From NCBI RefSeq assembly GCF_000626635.1, contig NZ_CP007451.1, positions 1,550,001 to 1,614,000 of the forward strand: DNA of 64,000 nucleotides, given 5' to 3'. Each line of letters begins with the position of its first letter. Position 1 is the first letter of the stretch. Source of the DNA: Draconibacterium orientale. Its GTDB lineage: Bacteria > Bacteroidota > Bacteroidia > Bacteroidales > Prolixibacteraceae. Under the pieces are notes generated by a model. It had not been told where the DNA came from and did no database searches. It saw only the letters and a program-made list of their open reading frames with translations. Shown here one piece after another: positions 1-7,604 of this stretch. The translations under genes and the position numbers were made by a program.

Positions 1-168
1 TTCATTATCGTAAAAAACCAGCCCGTTCGGATCGTTATGCCAGTTTTTTTCCGGCGTAAAATGGAATTGTGGCCGGTAAAGTTCGTCGTAAAGTTTTTGC
101 TCCTTTTTTTGTGCCGGAACACCAATTAGCAGAGCAATAGAGAGTAAGGCTGTTGATAAAAAGTTCAT
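1..168 (-). CDS. GH32 family glycoside hydrolase (fructan hydrolase), N-terminal fragment
   Basis: Only the first 56 codons lie in the window; the gene runs off the left edge. Reading the minus strand from the ATG at 168 gives a hydrophobic signal peptide (residues 1-19, ending GVPAQ), then FHFTPEKNWHNDPNG at about residues 35-49. The WxNDPNG block is the hallmark of GH32, and its aspartate (D46 here) is the catalytic nucleophile of the family. GH32 enzymes cleave beta-fructosides such as sucrose, inulin or levan. The signal peptide implies export to the periplasm or cell surface. Substrate and linkage cannot be decided from this fragment. Confidence 0.88.
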   Translation of the reverse strand, partial: MNFLSTALLSIALLIGVPAQKKEQKLYDELYRPQFHFTPEKNWHNDPNGLVFYDNE

Positions 169-398
169 AAAAAAGCGGGTCTTAAATTTTATTACCGAGC
201 TAAACTTATGAAAAAAAATTTGGTTTAATTAAATTAATTCCTACATTTACCATCACAAACCCATAAATATAGAACCGTTCTTTGACTGGCGCTTTTGATT
301 TTTCAACACAACATCAATCATCAAATTAAAAATCAAAAGTTGAATTTTTTGCGTTAAGAAACCTTTGTTACAGGGTGGATATTTTGTGGAAGTAAATT

Positions 399-440
399 AC
401 AAACCCACTGCTTTACATTAACAGAATAGTTGTAAAACAG
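399..440 (+). repeat. Hairpin repeat unit 1 (ACAAACCC box plus inverted repeat)
   Basis: An ACAAACCC box at 399-406 is followed by the inverted repeat CTGCTTTACA (408-417) / TGTAAAACAG (431-440), nine of ten positions paired, with a 13-base loop starting TTAACA. It resembles unit 3 most closely (shared TTACAAACCCACTG). Function is unknown. Confidence 0.6.
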
Positions 441-574
441 ATTTTTGCTTACTCAATATTTTATCGCTCTTGCAAGAGTTTTGTGAAAAATTTCTCCGGC
501 TTCAAACGAATGTTTCATTATTTGTAAGAAAGAAGATAGAACCTAATTTAAGTTGTAGTGAAACAAAACCATTT

Positions 575-711
575 AACTATTGAGGACGCTGTAAACAACA
601 AAAGAAAATTTATTTACTGATCGCAGTTAAGCGAAACTTATTGGAGTAGGATTGAGGTTTCAACAAACCCAATGATTTACATAACAAACCCGGTAAATCA
701 TGTCGGAAACC
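575..711 (+). repeat. Hairpin repeat unit 2
   Basis: The unit starts with AACTATTGAGGAC (575-587) and TTTACTGA (613-620). An ACAAACCC box (663-670) follows, then the perfect 9-bp inverted repeat ATGATTTAC (672-680) / GTAAATCAT (693-701) with a second ACAAACCC box in its loop (684-691), and CATGTCGGAAACC (699-711). The same blocks occur in the same order in unit 3. Confidence 0.6.
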
Positions 712-980
712 AAAAGTTCAGACAAAACAATAAGGTGCGGGAAAAGATTTCGATCGTAATTTGCTGAGTAAAAAAGTAGGAGTACTTTGTAGGCAAACAT
801 TAGACAAACGGTCTAAGAAAAGTAAACCCTTCCTCTCAGCAAAATAGCCCGATTTCAGTTTCCGATCTAAGGATTTAAAAAAATCATCAGTTTTTCAGCG
901 GTAATTTTTGGTCAAACAGAGGCCAGCCAATCAGCAACAATAATTAGGGTATTCTATTAAAAGTCAGGTTCTTTGTAATG

Positions 981-1157
981 AACTATTAGAGGACAATATA
1001 GAAGTCGTTTTCCAAGAAGATTAAGTTCTTTGTTTACTGAAAAAAGTCTTAGGGAATAAGCAAGGCGGGTGTTACAAACCCACTGTTTCAATAACAAACA
1101 AACCCAATTGAAACAGGTGCACCGCCGCGTAAGTTTCCTAAAAACATGCCGAAAACC
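981..1157 (+). repeat. Hairpin repeat unit 3
   Basis: The blocks are AACTATTAGAGGAC (981-994), TTTACTGA (1033-1040), ACAAACCC (1074-1081), the perfect 10-bp inverted repeat CTGTTTCAAT (1083-1092) / ATTGAAACAG (1107-1116) with ACAAACCC in the loop (1098-1105), and CATGCCGAAAACC (1145-1157). Stem sequences differ between units 2 and 3 while pairing is kept, which suggests the structure matters or did in the ancestral element. Confidence 0.6.
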
Positions 1158-1215
1158 TTTGCGCAAATTGAGATTTAGGCATGACAATTTTTACAAACCC
1201 TAATTTAAAATTGTA

Positions 1216-3663
1216 ATGAGACATTTAATTATTACCGCCCTGGTATTAGTTGGCGCTTTTTGTGCCAGGGCCGAGCAATCCGATCAGGAAAGGATCACCA
1301 AGATCAATGCCCCGATCAATATTGCTTCTGAAGACAGTAAAAAATCATTTATCGCACCCCATGAAACAAACTTAAAATCCGGTTCGGTATTAAATTCCGA
1401 TTTCCAGGTGGAGTTTGTGAACTTTCCTGAAAATGCAAAACCCGCATTTTTATATGCAGTATCTGTTTACGAAAACCTGATTTCGTCGCCGATACCAGTT
1501 AAGGTTCGTGCAACATGGAAAGGGATGGGAAATAATGTATTGGCGAGTAGTGCGCCAGGCAGTATGTACCGCAACTTTAAAGGTGCACGACTAAGTAATG
1601 TATATTACCCGGTGGCACTGGCTGAAAAATTGGCCGAAAAAGAACTGAACGGTACGGAAGCCGATATCGAGTGTTCGTATAACAGTTCAATTAACTGGTA
1701 TTTTGGTATCAACGGCGATTGCCCGTCAAACGAGTACGATTTTGTAACCGTGGTGTTGCACGAGTTGATACATGGTTTGGGATTTGTTGGCTTTTTCGAT
1801 GTAGAAAACAACCAGGGAATTATTGATAACACGGCGAATGCTCCCAGTATTTACGATGTATATGTTTACAACCAGCTAAACCAGCAAATTGCCGATGAGA
1901 ATATTTTCTCTCGTCCATCAGCAACACTTGCAGAACAATTACTTTCGAATAATCTTGCATTGAAAAATCAGGGAAATTCAGAATCCGTAAAAGTATATGC
2001 CCCGCAAAGCTGGAACAACGGAACAAGTATTTACCATTATCCTGAAAATGAATTTAGCCAGGGCGACGCCAACGCGCTGATGACACCTTTCATTTACAGG
2101 GGAGAAGCCATTCATTATCCGGGGGATAAAACAATGGATGTTCTGGCTCAGATGGGATGGAAGTCGGTTAGTTTTGATGGTTTCGAGATTAAAGATTTTG
2201 AAGAGCCACTTGAAAAACTTCCGGTATTTCTAGAGGTTGGAGGAGAATTGGACATCGATCAATCATCTGTAAAAATCACTTTCTCAACCGATAATTTTGC
2301 AACATCGGAAACCGTAAGTCTTGCTTACAATAACAATACACAACAGTTTGAAGGTGATTTGCCTTTAAACAAAGCAGACGGTAAAATTTATTATTACTAC
2401 GAGGCAAAAACTACCGGTAATGTAGCGTACAGTTACCCTGAACGTGCACCGGAGCAAAAACTGAGTTTCCGCATTGGCGACGACTATTATCCGCCGGTAT
2501 TGCAGCATAACCCCGAGAAATTGGTAAACGCCAATAGCCCTGTAATGAATTTTGCAGCTGTTGCAAGCGATAATGTTGGAGTAAACAGAGTTGAGGTTCA
2601 GTACCGTATTAACGGACAAGATCAGGAGCCATTCATCTTGTCAAAGGAGGGTGCCGATAATTACGCCGGGAAACTCGAATTTCCTGCACAATTATTTGGC
2701 GGCGATGTTGTGGAGTATCGCATTGTGGCTATCGACAATACATTGCGCGAGAACCAGCGCCGTAAGCCCGCCAGTGGTTATTACAACGTTTCAGTATTTG
2801 AAACAAAAGAAACTTTAGCCGGTTACTTTAATAATTTTGATTCGCCAAATACCGATTTCGAAATTTCTGATTTTGAAGTAACCTTGCCAGCTGGTTTTTC
2901 AAGCGGAAACCTACACACGGTAAATCCATATCCTGAATCACAGGCTGATAACCAGAAATACAACCTGCTCGCCCAGTTAAAATATCCGATTGTTCTTGAA
3001 GAAAATGGTCTGATGAGTTTTGATGAGGTAGTTTTAGTAGAACCGGGCGTTGAAGGAACAGTTTATACCGAAGATCAGTTTTGGGACTTTGTAATTGTTG
3101 AGGCAAGCAAAAATAATGGAAAAAGCTGGTTGCCAATAACCGATGGTTACGACTCAAGTGTTGATGATCTTTGGAGTTCGCAATTTACAGGTTCGTTAAA
3201 AAGTGCGGTGTCGCAGGCAGCCGGAGCAGAAAACATGTTCCTGAAACAAACCATAAACCTAACCGACAACACCGGTTTTGAAGCAGGCGACACCGTAATT
3301 TTTCGCTTCCGTTTAGCATCAGATAAGGCAACTACAGGTTGGGGATGGGCAATCGACAACTTGTCAATTCAAAACGTTACAACCGACGTTAATGAACAGT
3401 TGGTTGCCAACGAGGTAAGCATTTACCCCAATCCGTTTAAAAGCAGCATTTATATCGATGGATTCCGTTCGGAGATGGCAGATGACGTTGAAGTAACCAT
3501 TACCGACTTATACGGAAAAACTGTGCATCGCGAAACACTTTACGATGCATCGTATTCAGGCAAAATAAAAATCGATCTTCCTAATGTAGCTCCCGGAGTT
3601 TACATGGCAAGTATATCAGATAACAATTTAAATACTATTACTCAAAAAATCATAAAAAATTAG
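1216..3663 (+). CDS. Secreted HExxH metalloprotease-like protein with T9SS type A sorting domain
   Basis: An 815-residue exported protein. Residues 1-19 form a signal peptide. The putative peptidase region spans about 60-330 and contains VVLHELIHGLGF, with zinc-ligand candidates H182 and H186 and catalytic E183. Further on it has SIYHYP and ALMTPFIYRGEAIHYPGD...QMGW, the pattern of PA-type secreted peptidases with an HExxHGLGF core. The third ligand expected from metzincins (HExxHxxGxxH) is absent, so it probably lies elsewhere, perhaps the SIYH histidine. Ig-like and jelly-roll-like segments fill about 340-720. The last 80 residues (SIYPNPF...KIIKN) are a type A C-terminal domain, which directs T9SS secretion and surface anchoring. 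A close paralogue follows at 3934. Substrate is unknown. Confidence 0.8.
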   Translation: MRHLIITALVLVGAFCARAEQSDQERITKINAPINIASEDSKKSFIAPHETNLKSGSVLNSDFQVEFVNFPENAKPAFLYAVSVYENLISSPIPVKVRATWKGMGNNVLASSAPGSMYRNFKGARLSNVYYPVALAEKLAEKELNGTEADIECSYNSSINWYFGINGDCPSNEYDFVTVVLHELIHGLGFVGFFDVENNQGIIDNTANAPSIYDVYVYNQLNQQIADENIFSRPSATLAEQLLSNNLALKNQGNSESVKVYAPQSWNNGTSIYHYPENEFSQGDANALMTPFIYRGEAIHYPGDKTMDVLAQMGWKSVSFDGFEIKDFEEPLEKLPVFLEVGGELDIDQSSVKITFSTDNFATSETVSLAYNNNTQQFEGDLPLNKADGKIYYYYEAKTTGNVAYSYPERAPEQKLSFRIGDDYYPPVLQHNPEKLVNANSPVMNFAAVASDNVGVNRVEVQYRINGQDQEPFILSKEGADNYAGKLEFPAQLFGGDVVEYRIVAIDNTLRENQRRKPASGYYNVSVFETKETLAGYFNNFDSPNTDFEISDFEVTLPAGFSSGNLHTVNPYPESQADNQKYNLLAQLKYPIVLEENGLMSFDEVVLVEPGVEGTVYTEDQFWDFVIVEASKNNGKSWLPITDGYDSSVDDLWSSQFTGSLKSAVSQAAGAENMFLKQTINLTDNTGFEAGDTVIFRFRLASDKATTGWGWAIDNLSIQNVTTDVNEQLVANEVSIYPNPFKSSIYIDGFRSEMADDVEVTITDLYGKTVHRETLYDASYSGKIKIDLPNVAPGVYMASISDNNLNTITQKIIKN

Positions 3664-3667
3664 AACT

Positions 3668-3781
3668 ATGGAAACTTTATTAATGATCGCATTTATTGCT
3701 GCATTCGCAGGGTTAGTAACGTCTTTAGTGGTGTTGTACAAATTACTAACAGAGAAAAAAGCGCAAAGGTTAGAATATTAG
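3668..3781 (+). CDS. Small single-pass membrane peptide (37 aa), hypothetical
   Basis: Four bases after the protease stop codon an ATG opens a 37-codon frame: METLLMIAFIAAFAGLVTSL, then VVLYKLLTEKKAQRLEY. It has one clear membrane segment (about residues 3-24) followed by a charged KKAQR tail, which would face the cytoplasm. A strong terminator follows 30 bases after the stop, so the peptide would be co-transcribed with the protease. I know no family for it. No good ribosome-binding site is visible, but these bacteria seldom use one. Compact hydrophobic plus basic design favours a real gene over a chance frame. Confidence 0.5.
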   Translation: METLLMIAFIAAFAGLVTSLVVLYKLLTEKKAQRLEY

Positions 3782-3810
3782 ATGATTGGTATTACGACCT
3801 TAAATTAGGT

Positions 3811-3842
3811 AATGCCGGAATGAAAATTCCGGCATTTTTTTT
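3811..3842 (+). terminator. Rho-independent terminator
   Basis: Perfect 11-bp stem AATGCCGGAAT / ATTCCGGCATT (3811-3821 and 3826-3836) with a GAAA tetraloop, running into a tract of eight Ts. It ends the protease and small-peptide transcript before the second protease gene. Confidence 0.9.
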
Positions 3843-3933
3843 AACTTTTGTCTAATTTATATGAACTTTTTGTTGCCCATGTTCTTTTTAATGTGAAAAT
3901 TTACTGCCCTAAAAATGTTATTAAAATAGTATA

Positions 3934-6438
3934 ATGAACAAGTATTGTACATTGTTAAGTTTGTTGATTCTTGTCGCGCTATTCTCAAGTGCACAAATAA
4001 AGAGTTACAACCAAAGCATAAAAGTGCCACATCCGGTTTGTTACGGATCAGGCGAAGTTGAAAGAGTGCGAATTCCGCCGCCTGCCGAATTTCTTTTGAA
4101 ATCGGCCGGAGCAGCAAAGTCAGAAATTATAGTCGATTATAACGGTTTTACCCCTGAGGCGCAGGAAGCGTTTGCCTATGCTGTTAGTATTTGGGAATCG
4201 ATTATTGAGTCGGATATGCCAATACGGATGCAAGCCAACTGGGAGGACAACCTGGAAACGAATGTGTTGGGAAGTTGTGGCCCTGAAACTTATTATAAAG
4301 ACTTTAAAGATGCTCCTTTTAAAGGACGTTATTATCCGGTTGCAATAGCTGAAAAAATAGCCAAAAGAGAGATGAACGGCGAGAGCCGTTACGATATAGT
4401 TGCCAATTTTAACAGCAACGTTGATTGGTATTATGGCACTGATATGAATTGTCCGGATACGCTTTACGATTTAGTTACGGTTGTAATGCACGAAATTGGT
4501 CATGGACTCGGATTCACAGGCTTTCTTTTTATCGACAGCAACAACGAATACGGAGCTTATGGAAACATGGAGTTTGGAGACGCTACTTCGTTTGATATTT
4601 TAGTGCAGAAGGGCGAAACCGATGGAAAGCAGCTTGTTGATACCTCGTTTTTTGAAAATGTTAGCAGTGCGTTGAAAAGAGCACTGGTATCAAACGATTT
4701 GTACGCCAATAGTCCCATTGCTCAACATCGGAACGATGGGCTGAAGCCCAAACTTTACACACCGTACATTTTTAATGCCGGTTCAAGTATCTACCATTTG
4801 GATGACGATACCTATGGCCACACTGATGTAAATTCGCTGATGACTCACGCCGTAGGTATGGCAGAAGCAATTCATGATCCGGGGCCTATAACAAAAGGTA
4901 TTATGGACGATATCGGCTGGAGGAATATCTATATTCGTTTCGATCAGGTAAAAGATATTGAGGAACTAAAACCGCTGGTTTTCAGCGGATGGTTTGAAAG
5001 TGATTATGGTGTAAAAGACGGAACGCCGAAAGTTATTTATTCATTAGACGAATTTGACAGCCATTCCGACACACTTGAATTAATGGATTTAAAAGGCGAC
5101 GGAACCTATTCAGTAACTTTTGAGCCTGCGGCAGGTACCGAAAAAATCTCGTATTACATTGAAGTACAGGATACCGTGAACCGTATGCGAACCGATCCTG
5201 CACTGGCACCAACTGAATTCTATACCATACATGTGGGTACCGATACCGAAAAACCTGTTATTGTGCACGAAGAAATTAATTATTTCCTATTGATCAACGA
5301 GCAACAGCAACTTTCTGCAGATATTAGCGATAATCTTGGTATTGATACGGCCTACGTGCAATATTCTATCAATGGAGATGCACAGGAACCATTTGCCTTA
5401 CAACGGGATTTTGATAATCGGTATATTGGAAATTTTCCTTTCGACCTAAATAACTTAAACGATGGAGATGAGATTACTTATGCCATATTTGCTATCGACG
5501 AAGCAAACACGCCGAATAGCAACAGGTTACCGGCAGATGAATTGGATTTTTTCTCCTTCACAATTGAAGATATTTTTGATCCGGTTAGCTACTACTCAAA
5601 CGATTTTAACGCTGAAACTCCTGATTTCCTTCTTTCTGATTTTGATATCTATACGGCTCCTGATTTTAACGATGGAGCACTACATAGTTTGCATCCTTAC
5701 GCCGCACCCGAAATTGATAACGGGGAGTTGGAGTTTACAACTTTGTTGAAGAAACCAATAATTATTAAAGATAACGGAACACTGAACTTTGCTGAGGTGG
5801 TTTTGGTTGAGCCGGGTGGATTGACTTCGGTATATGGCGACAGCAATTTTTACGACTATGTAATTGTTGAGGGAAGTAAAAACAACGGAGCCAACTGGTA
5901 TCCCCTTTCCGATGGTTACGATTCGTCGGACCAGCTTGTTTGGAAAACGAATTACAATAGTGGAATACCAACTGATGGACAAAACTCGGAGACCGAAGGT
6001 ACGGCCGACTGGTTTGTAAACCGTTCGATTACACTTACCGATAACGATTATTTTGTAGCTGGCGATACTATTCTTATACGGTTCCGGTTATACTCCGATC
6101 CCTATGCTACAGGTTGGGGCTGGGCAATTGACGATTTGGAAATTCAGCGACCGGTATCAGCCGGTATTACCTTATTATCGCCGGGAGAGATTAACGTTTA
6201 TCCAAATCCTTTTACCGATAATGTAACGGTAAAAATTTCAGCGGTTCAGCAAGAGGCGCAAATACAAATTGATGTGTTTAACGCCGTTGGGCAAAAAATA
6301 TATGCAACTCACGAGCAGGGAGTAATAGGCGGTTATTCGCATGAAATTAATCTTTCGCGATACGGAAATGGAATATTTCTGGTAAAAGTGAGCCAAAATG
6401 GACAACCTGTGCTTACCAAAAAGTTAATTAAAAACTAA
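3934..6438 (+). CDS. Secreted HExxH metalloprotease-like protein with T9SS sorting domain, paralogue 2
   Basis: An 834-residue paralogue of the protein at 1216, collinear along its length. It has a signal peptide (1-20, ending FSSAQ) and VVMHEIGHGLGF with H186, E187 and H190. SIYHLDDDTYGHTD and SLMTHAVGMAEAIHDPGP...DIGW follow; SIYHLD resembles the SHLDE element of PA-domain peptidases. A sugar-binding-like region (about 530-740) includes the shared TGWGWAIDDLEIQ block. A type A sorting domain (about 750-834, INVYPNPF...KKLIKN) ends the protein. Peptidase activity is inferred from the motif only. The tandem pair looks like a local duplication with considerable divergence; each copy has its own promoter region because a terminator separates them. 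Confidence 0.8.
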   Translation: MNKYCTLLSLLILVALFSSAQIKSYNQSIKVPHPVCYGSGEVERVRIPPPAEFLLKSAGAAKSEIIVDYNGFTPEAQEAFAYAVSIWESIIESDMPIRMQANWEDNLETNVLGSCGPETYYKDFKDAPFKGRYYPVAIAEKIAKREMNGESRYDIVANFNSNVDWYYGTDMNCPDTLYDLVTVVMHEIGHGLGFTGFLFIDSNNEYGAYGNMEFGDATSFDILVQKGETDGKQLVDTSFFENVSSALKRALVSNDLYANSPIAQHRNDGLKPKLYTPYIFNAGSSIYHLDDDTYGHTDVNSLMTHAVGMAEAIHDPGPITKGIMDDIGWRNIYIRFDQVKDIEELKPLVFSGWFESDYGVKDGTPKVIYSLDEFDSHSDTLELMDLKGDGTYSVTFEPAAGTEKISYYIEVQDTVNRMRTDPALAPTEFYTIHVGTDTEKPVIVHEEINYFLLINEQQQLSADISDNLGIDTAYVQYSINGDAQEPFALQRDFDNRYIGNFPFDLNNLNDGDEITYAIFAIDEANTPNSNRLPADELDFFSFTIEDIFDPVSYYSNDFNAETPDFLLSDFDIYTAPDFNDGALHSLHPYAAPEIDNGELEFTTLLKKPIIIKDNGTLNFAEVVLVEPGGLTSVYGDSNFYDYVIVEGSKNNGANWYPLSDGYDSSDQLVWKTNYNSGIPTDGQNSETEGTADWFVNRSITLTDNDYFVAGDTILIRFRLYSDPYATGWGWAIDDLEIQRPVSAGITLLSPGEINVYPNPFTDNVTVKISAVQQEAQIQIDVFNAVGQKIYATHEQGVIGGYSHEINLSRYGNGIFLVKVSQNGQPVLTKKLIKN

Positions 6439-6532
6439 ATTCCGGATATTAATTGTGAAATTCGGAGTAAAAACATGATAAAAATTTCATTTCAAAAATA
6501 TATCTCTATATTTGTTGACAGAAATTGAAGGA

Positions 6533-6607
6533 ATGACAACGAAATTTAACAATAACTATTTCTACTTTTATTTTTATTATGGTTCTGGAATCGGGGTCAG
6601 GAAGTAG
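6533..6607 (+). CDS. Phe/Tyr attenuation leader peptide (24 aa)
   Basis: An ATG preceded by GAAGGA (4 bases upstream) opens a 24-codon frame: MTTKFNNN, YFYFYFYY, GSGIGVRK, stop at 6605-6607. Eight consecutive codons (6557-6580) are Tyr or Phe, giving five Tyr and four Phe codons in total. It lies 98 bases before tyrA, and a terminator with an alternative pairing partner follows. This is the layout of ribosome-mediated attenuation: low charged Tyr or Phe tRNA stalls the ribosome on the aromatic run. No protein function is expected; its translation is the signal. Confidence 0.9.
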   Translation: MTTKFNNNYFYFYFYYGSGIGVRK

Positions 6608-6670
6608 GGTATTGTCTAAATTAAAGATATTTTACAGAAAGGTCTCGAAAAAATTCGGGGCCTTTTTTTT
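6591..6670 (+). promoter_or_regulatory. Aromatic attenuator: antiterminator and terminator
   Basis: Terminator: 5' arm AAGGTCTCGAA (6639-6649), loop AAAA, 3' arm TTCGGGGCCTT (6654-6664). All eleven positions pair if G-U is allowed, and a T tract runs to 6670. Antiterminator: TCGGGGTC (6591-6598), inside the end of the leader frame, can pair at all eight positions (three G-U) with GGTCTCGA (6641-6648), the terminator 5' arm. A ribosome stalled early in the aromatic run leaves 6591-6598 free, so the antiterminator forms and tyrA is transcribed. A ribosome that reaches the stop at 6607 covers it, so the terminator forms. The mechanism is inferred from sequence. Confidence 0.85.
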
Positions 6671-6705
6671 GGTTAAAAGTGAAATAAACAAAACTGTATA
6701 GACGA

Positions 6706-7602
6706 ATGAAAACAACAGTAATAGGACTTGGATTAATTGGGGGGTCGATTGCCCGCGATTTGCGAAAATCGGGGTTTGCCACCGAGTTAATTGGGGTTGA
6801 TGCCAGCGAAGAAAATGCTGCCAAAGCCTTGGAGATTGGACTGGTAGACCGGATTGAAACGCTGGAAGCGGGGGTGAAAGATACCGACCTGGTTATTATT
6901 GCCATTCCGGTAAACAAAGAGCTTGAGGTTCTGCCGCACGTGCTCGATCTGATTGGCAGCGGTACAACAGTAGCCGATATGGGTTCGACAAAAAAAGTAA
7001 TTGTTGATTTGGTGGCCAACCACAAACGACGGAAAAACTTTGTTCCGGGTCACCCGATGTCGGGAACTGAAGACTCGGGCCCAACAGCCGCATTGGAAGG
7101 ATTGTTTAAGGGAAAGATTGCCATTTTGTGCGATCAGGAAAACTCGGGGCCGCAGCATGTGGCTTTAATTGAAAAGATGTTTCAGGTGCTGGGAATGGAC
7201 ATCGCCTACATGACATCGGATGAACAAGACCACAGCACCGCTTTTGTATCGCATTTGCCCCACGCTGCTGCTTATGCACTGGCCAATGCCGTTCAGGCTA
7301 AAGAGGATCGAAAAATTATTTTCGACCTGGCAAGTGGTGGTTTTCGTTCAACGGTTCGTTTGGCAAAAAGTTCGGCTACCATGTGGCACCCAATTTTTCA
7401 ACAAAATCGCGAATACGTTGTTGAATCGCTGAACGTTTACATCAAGCACCTTATCGAATTTCGCGATTGTATGAAAAACGAAGAGGACGATAAAATGCTT
7501 GACTTGATCAACAATGCGAATAAAATCCGTGGCATTCTTGAAGGTCAGAATCCACATTTTCTAAAGAATGAAGAAACTGTAACAAAACTTTATACGAAAT
7601 AA
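6706..7602 (+). CDS. tyrA: Prephenate dehydrogenase
   Basis: Oxidatively decarboxylates prephenate to 4-hydroxyphenylpyruvate with NAD+, the committed step to tyrosine in the cytoplasm. The Rossmann motif GLGLIGG is at residues 7-13 and the family block GHPMSGTEDSGP at about 109-120. SHLPHAAAYALA follows in the helical dimerisation domain. At 298 residues it has the dehydrogenase core only, with no ACT domain and no fused chorismate mutase. It is the first structural gene after the Phe/Tyr attenuator, and its stop is two bases before the next start, so the pair is translationally coupled. Confidence 0.95.
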   Translation: MKTTVIGLGLIGGSIARDLRKSGFATELIGVDASEENAAKALEIGLVDRIETLEAGVKDTDLVIIAIPVNKELEVLPHVLDLIGSGTTVADMGSTKKVIVDLVANHKRRKNFVPGHPMSGTEDSGPTAALEGLFKGKIAILCDQENSGPQHVALIEKMFQVLGMDIAYMTSDEQDHSTAFVSHLPHAAAYALANAVQAKEDRKIIFDLASGGFRSTVRLAKSSATMWHPIFQQNREYVVESLNVYIKHLIEFRDCMKNEEDDKMLDLINNANKIRGILEGQNPHFLKNEETVTKLYTK

Positions 7603-7604
7603 TC

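Larger units (their letters stand above)
169..1215. other. 1-kb gene-free stretch with repeated hairpin elements
   Basis: No convincing gene is present: the only long frame (minus, 957-1187) is a by-product of the repeats. The stretch is AT-rich and holds seven same-strand copies of ACAAACCC (255-262, 399-406, 663-670, 684-691, 1074-1081, 1098-1105, 1193-1200), far more than chance for an 8-mer in 1 kb. Three of them sit immediately before a short inverted repeat. The region separates a leftward GH32 gene from a rightward metalloprotease gene, so it must also hold two divergent promoters, which I could not place. Confidence 0.7.

Noticed and set aside
957..1187. 76-codon minus-strand frame upstream of the first protease
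   Set aside because: It runs through repeat unit 3 and reads the ACAAACCC boxes as WVC; composition is not protein-like and there is no start context.
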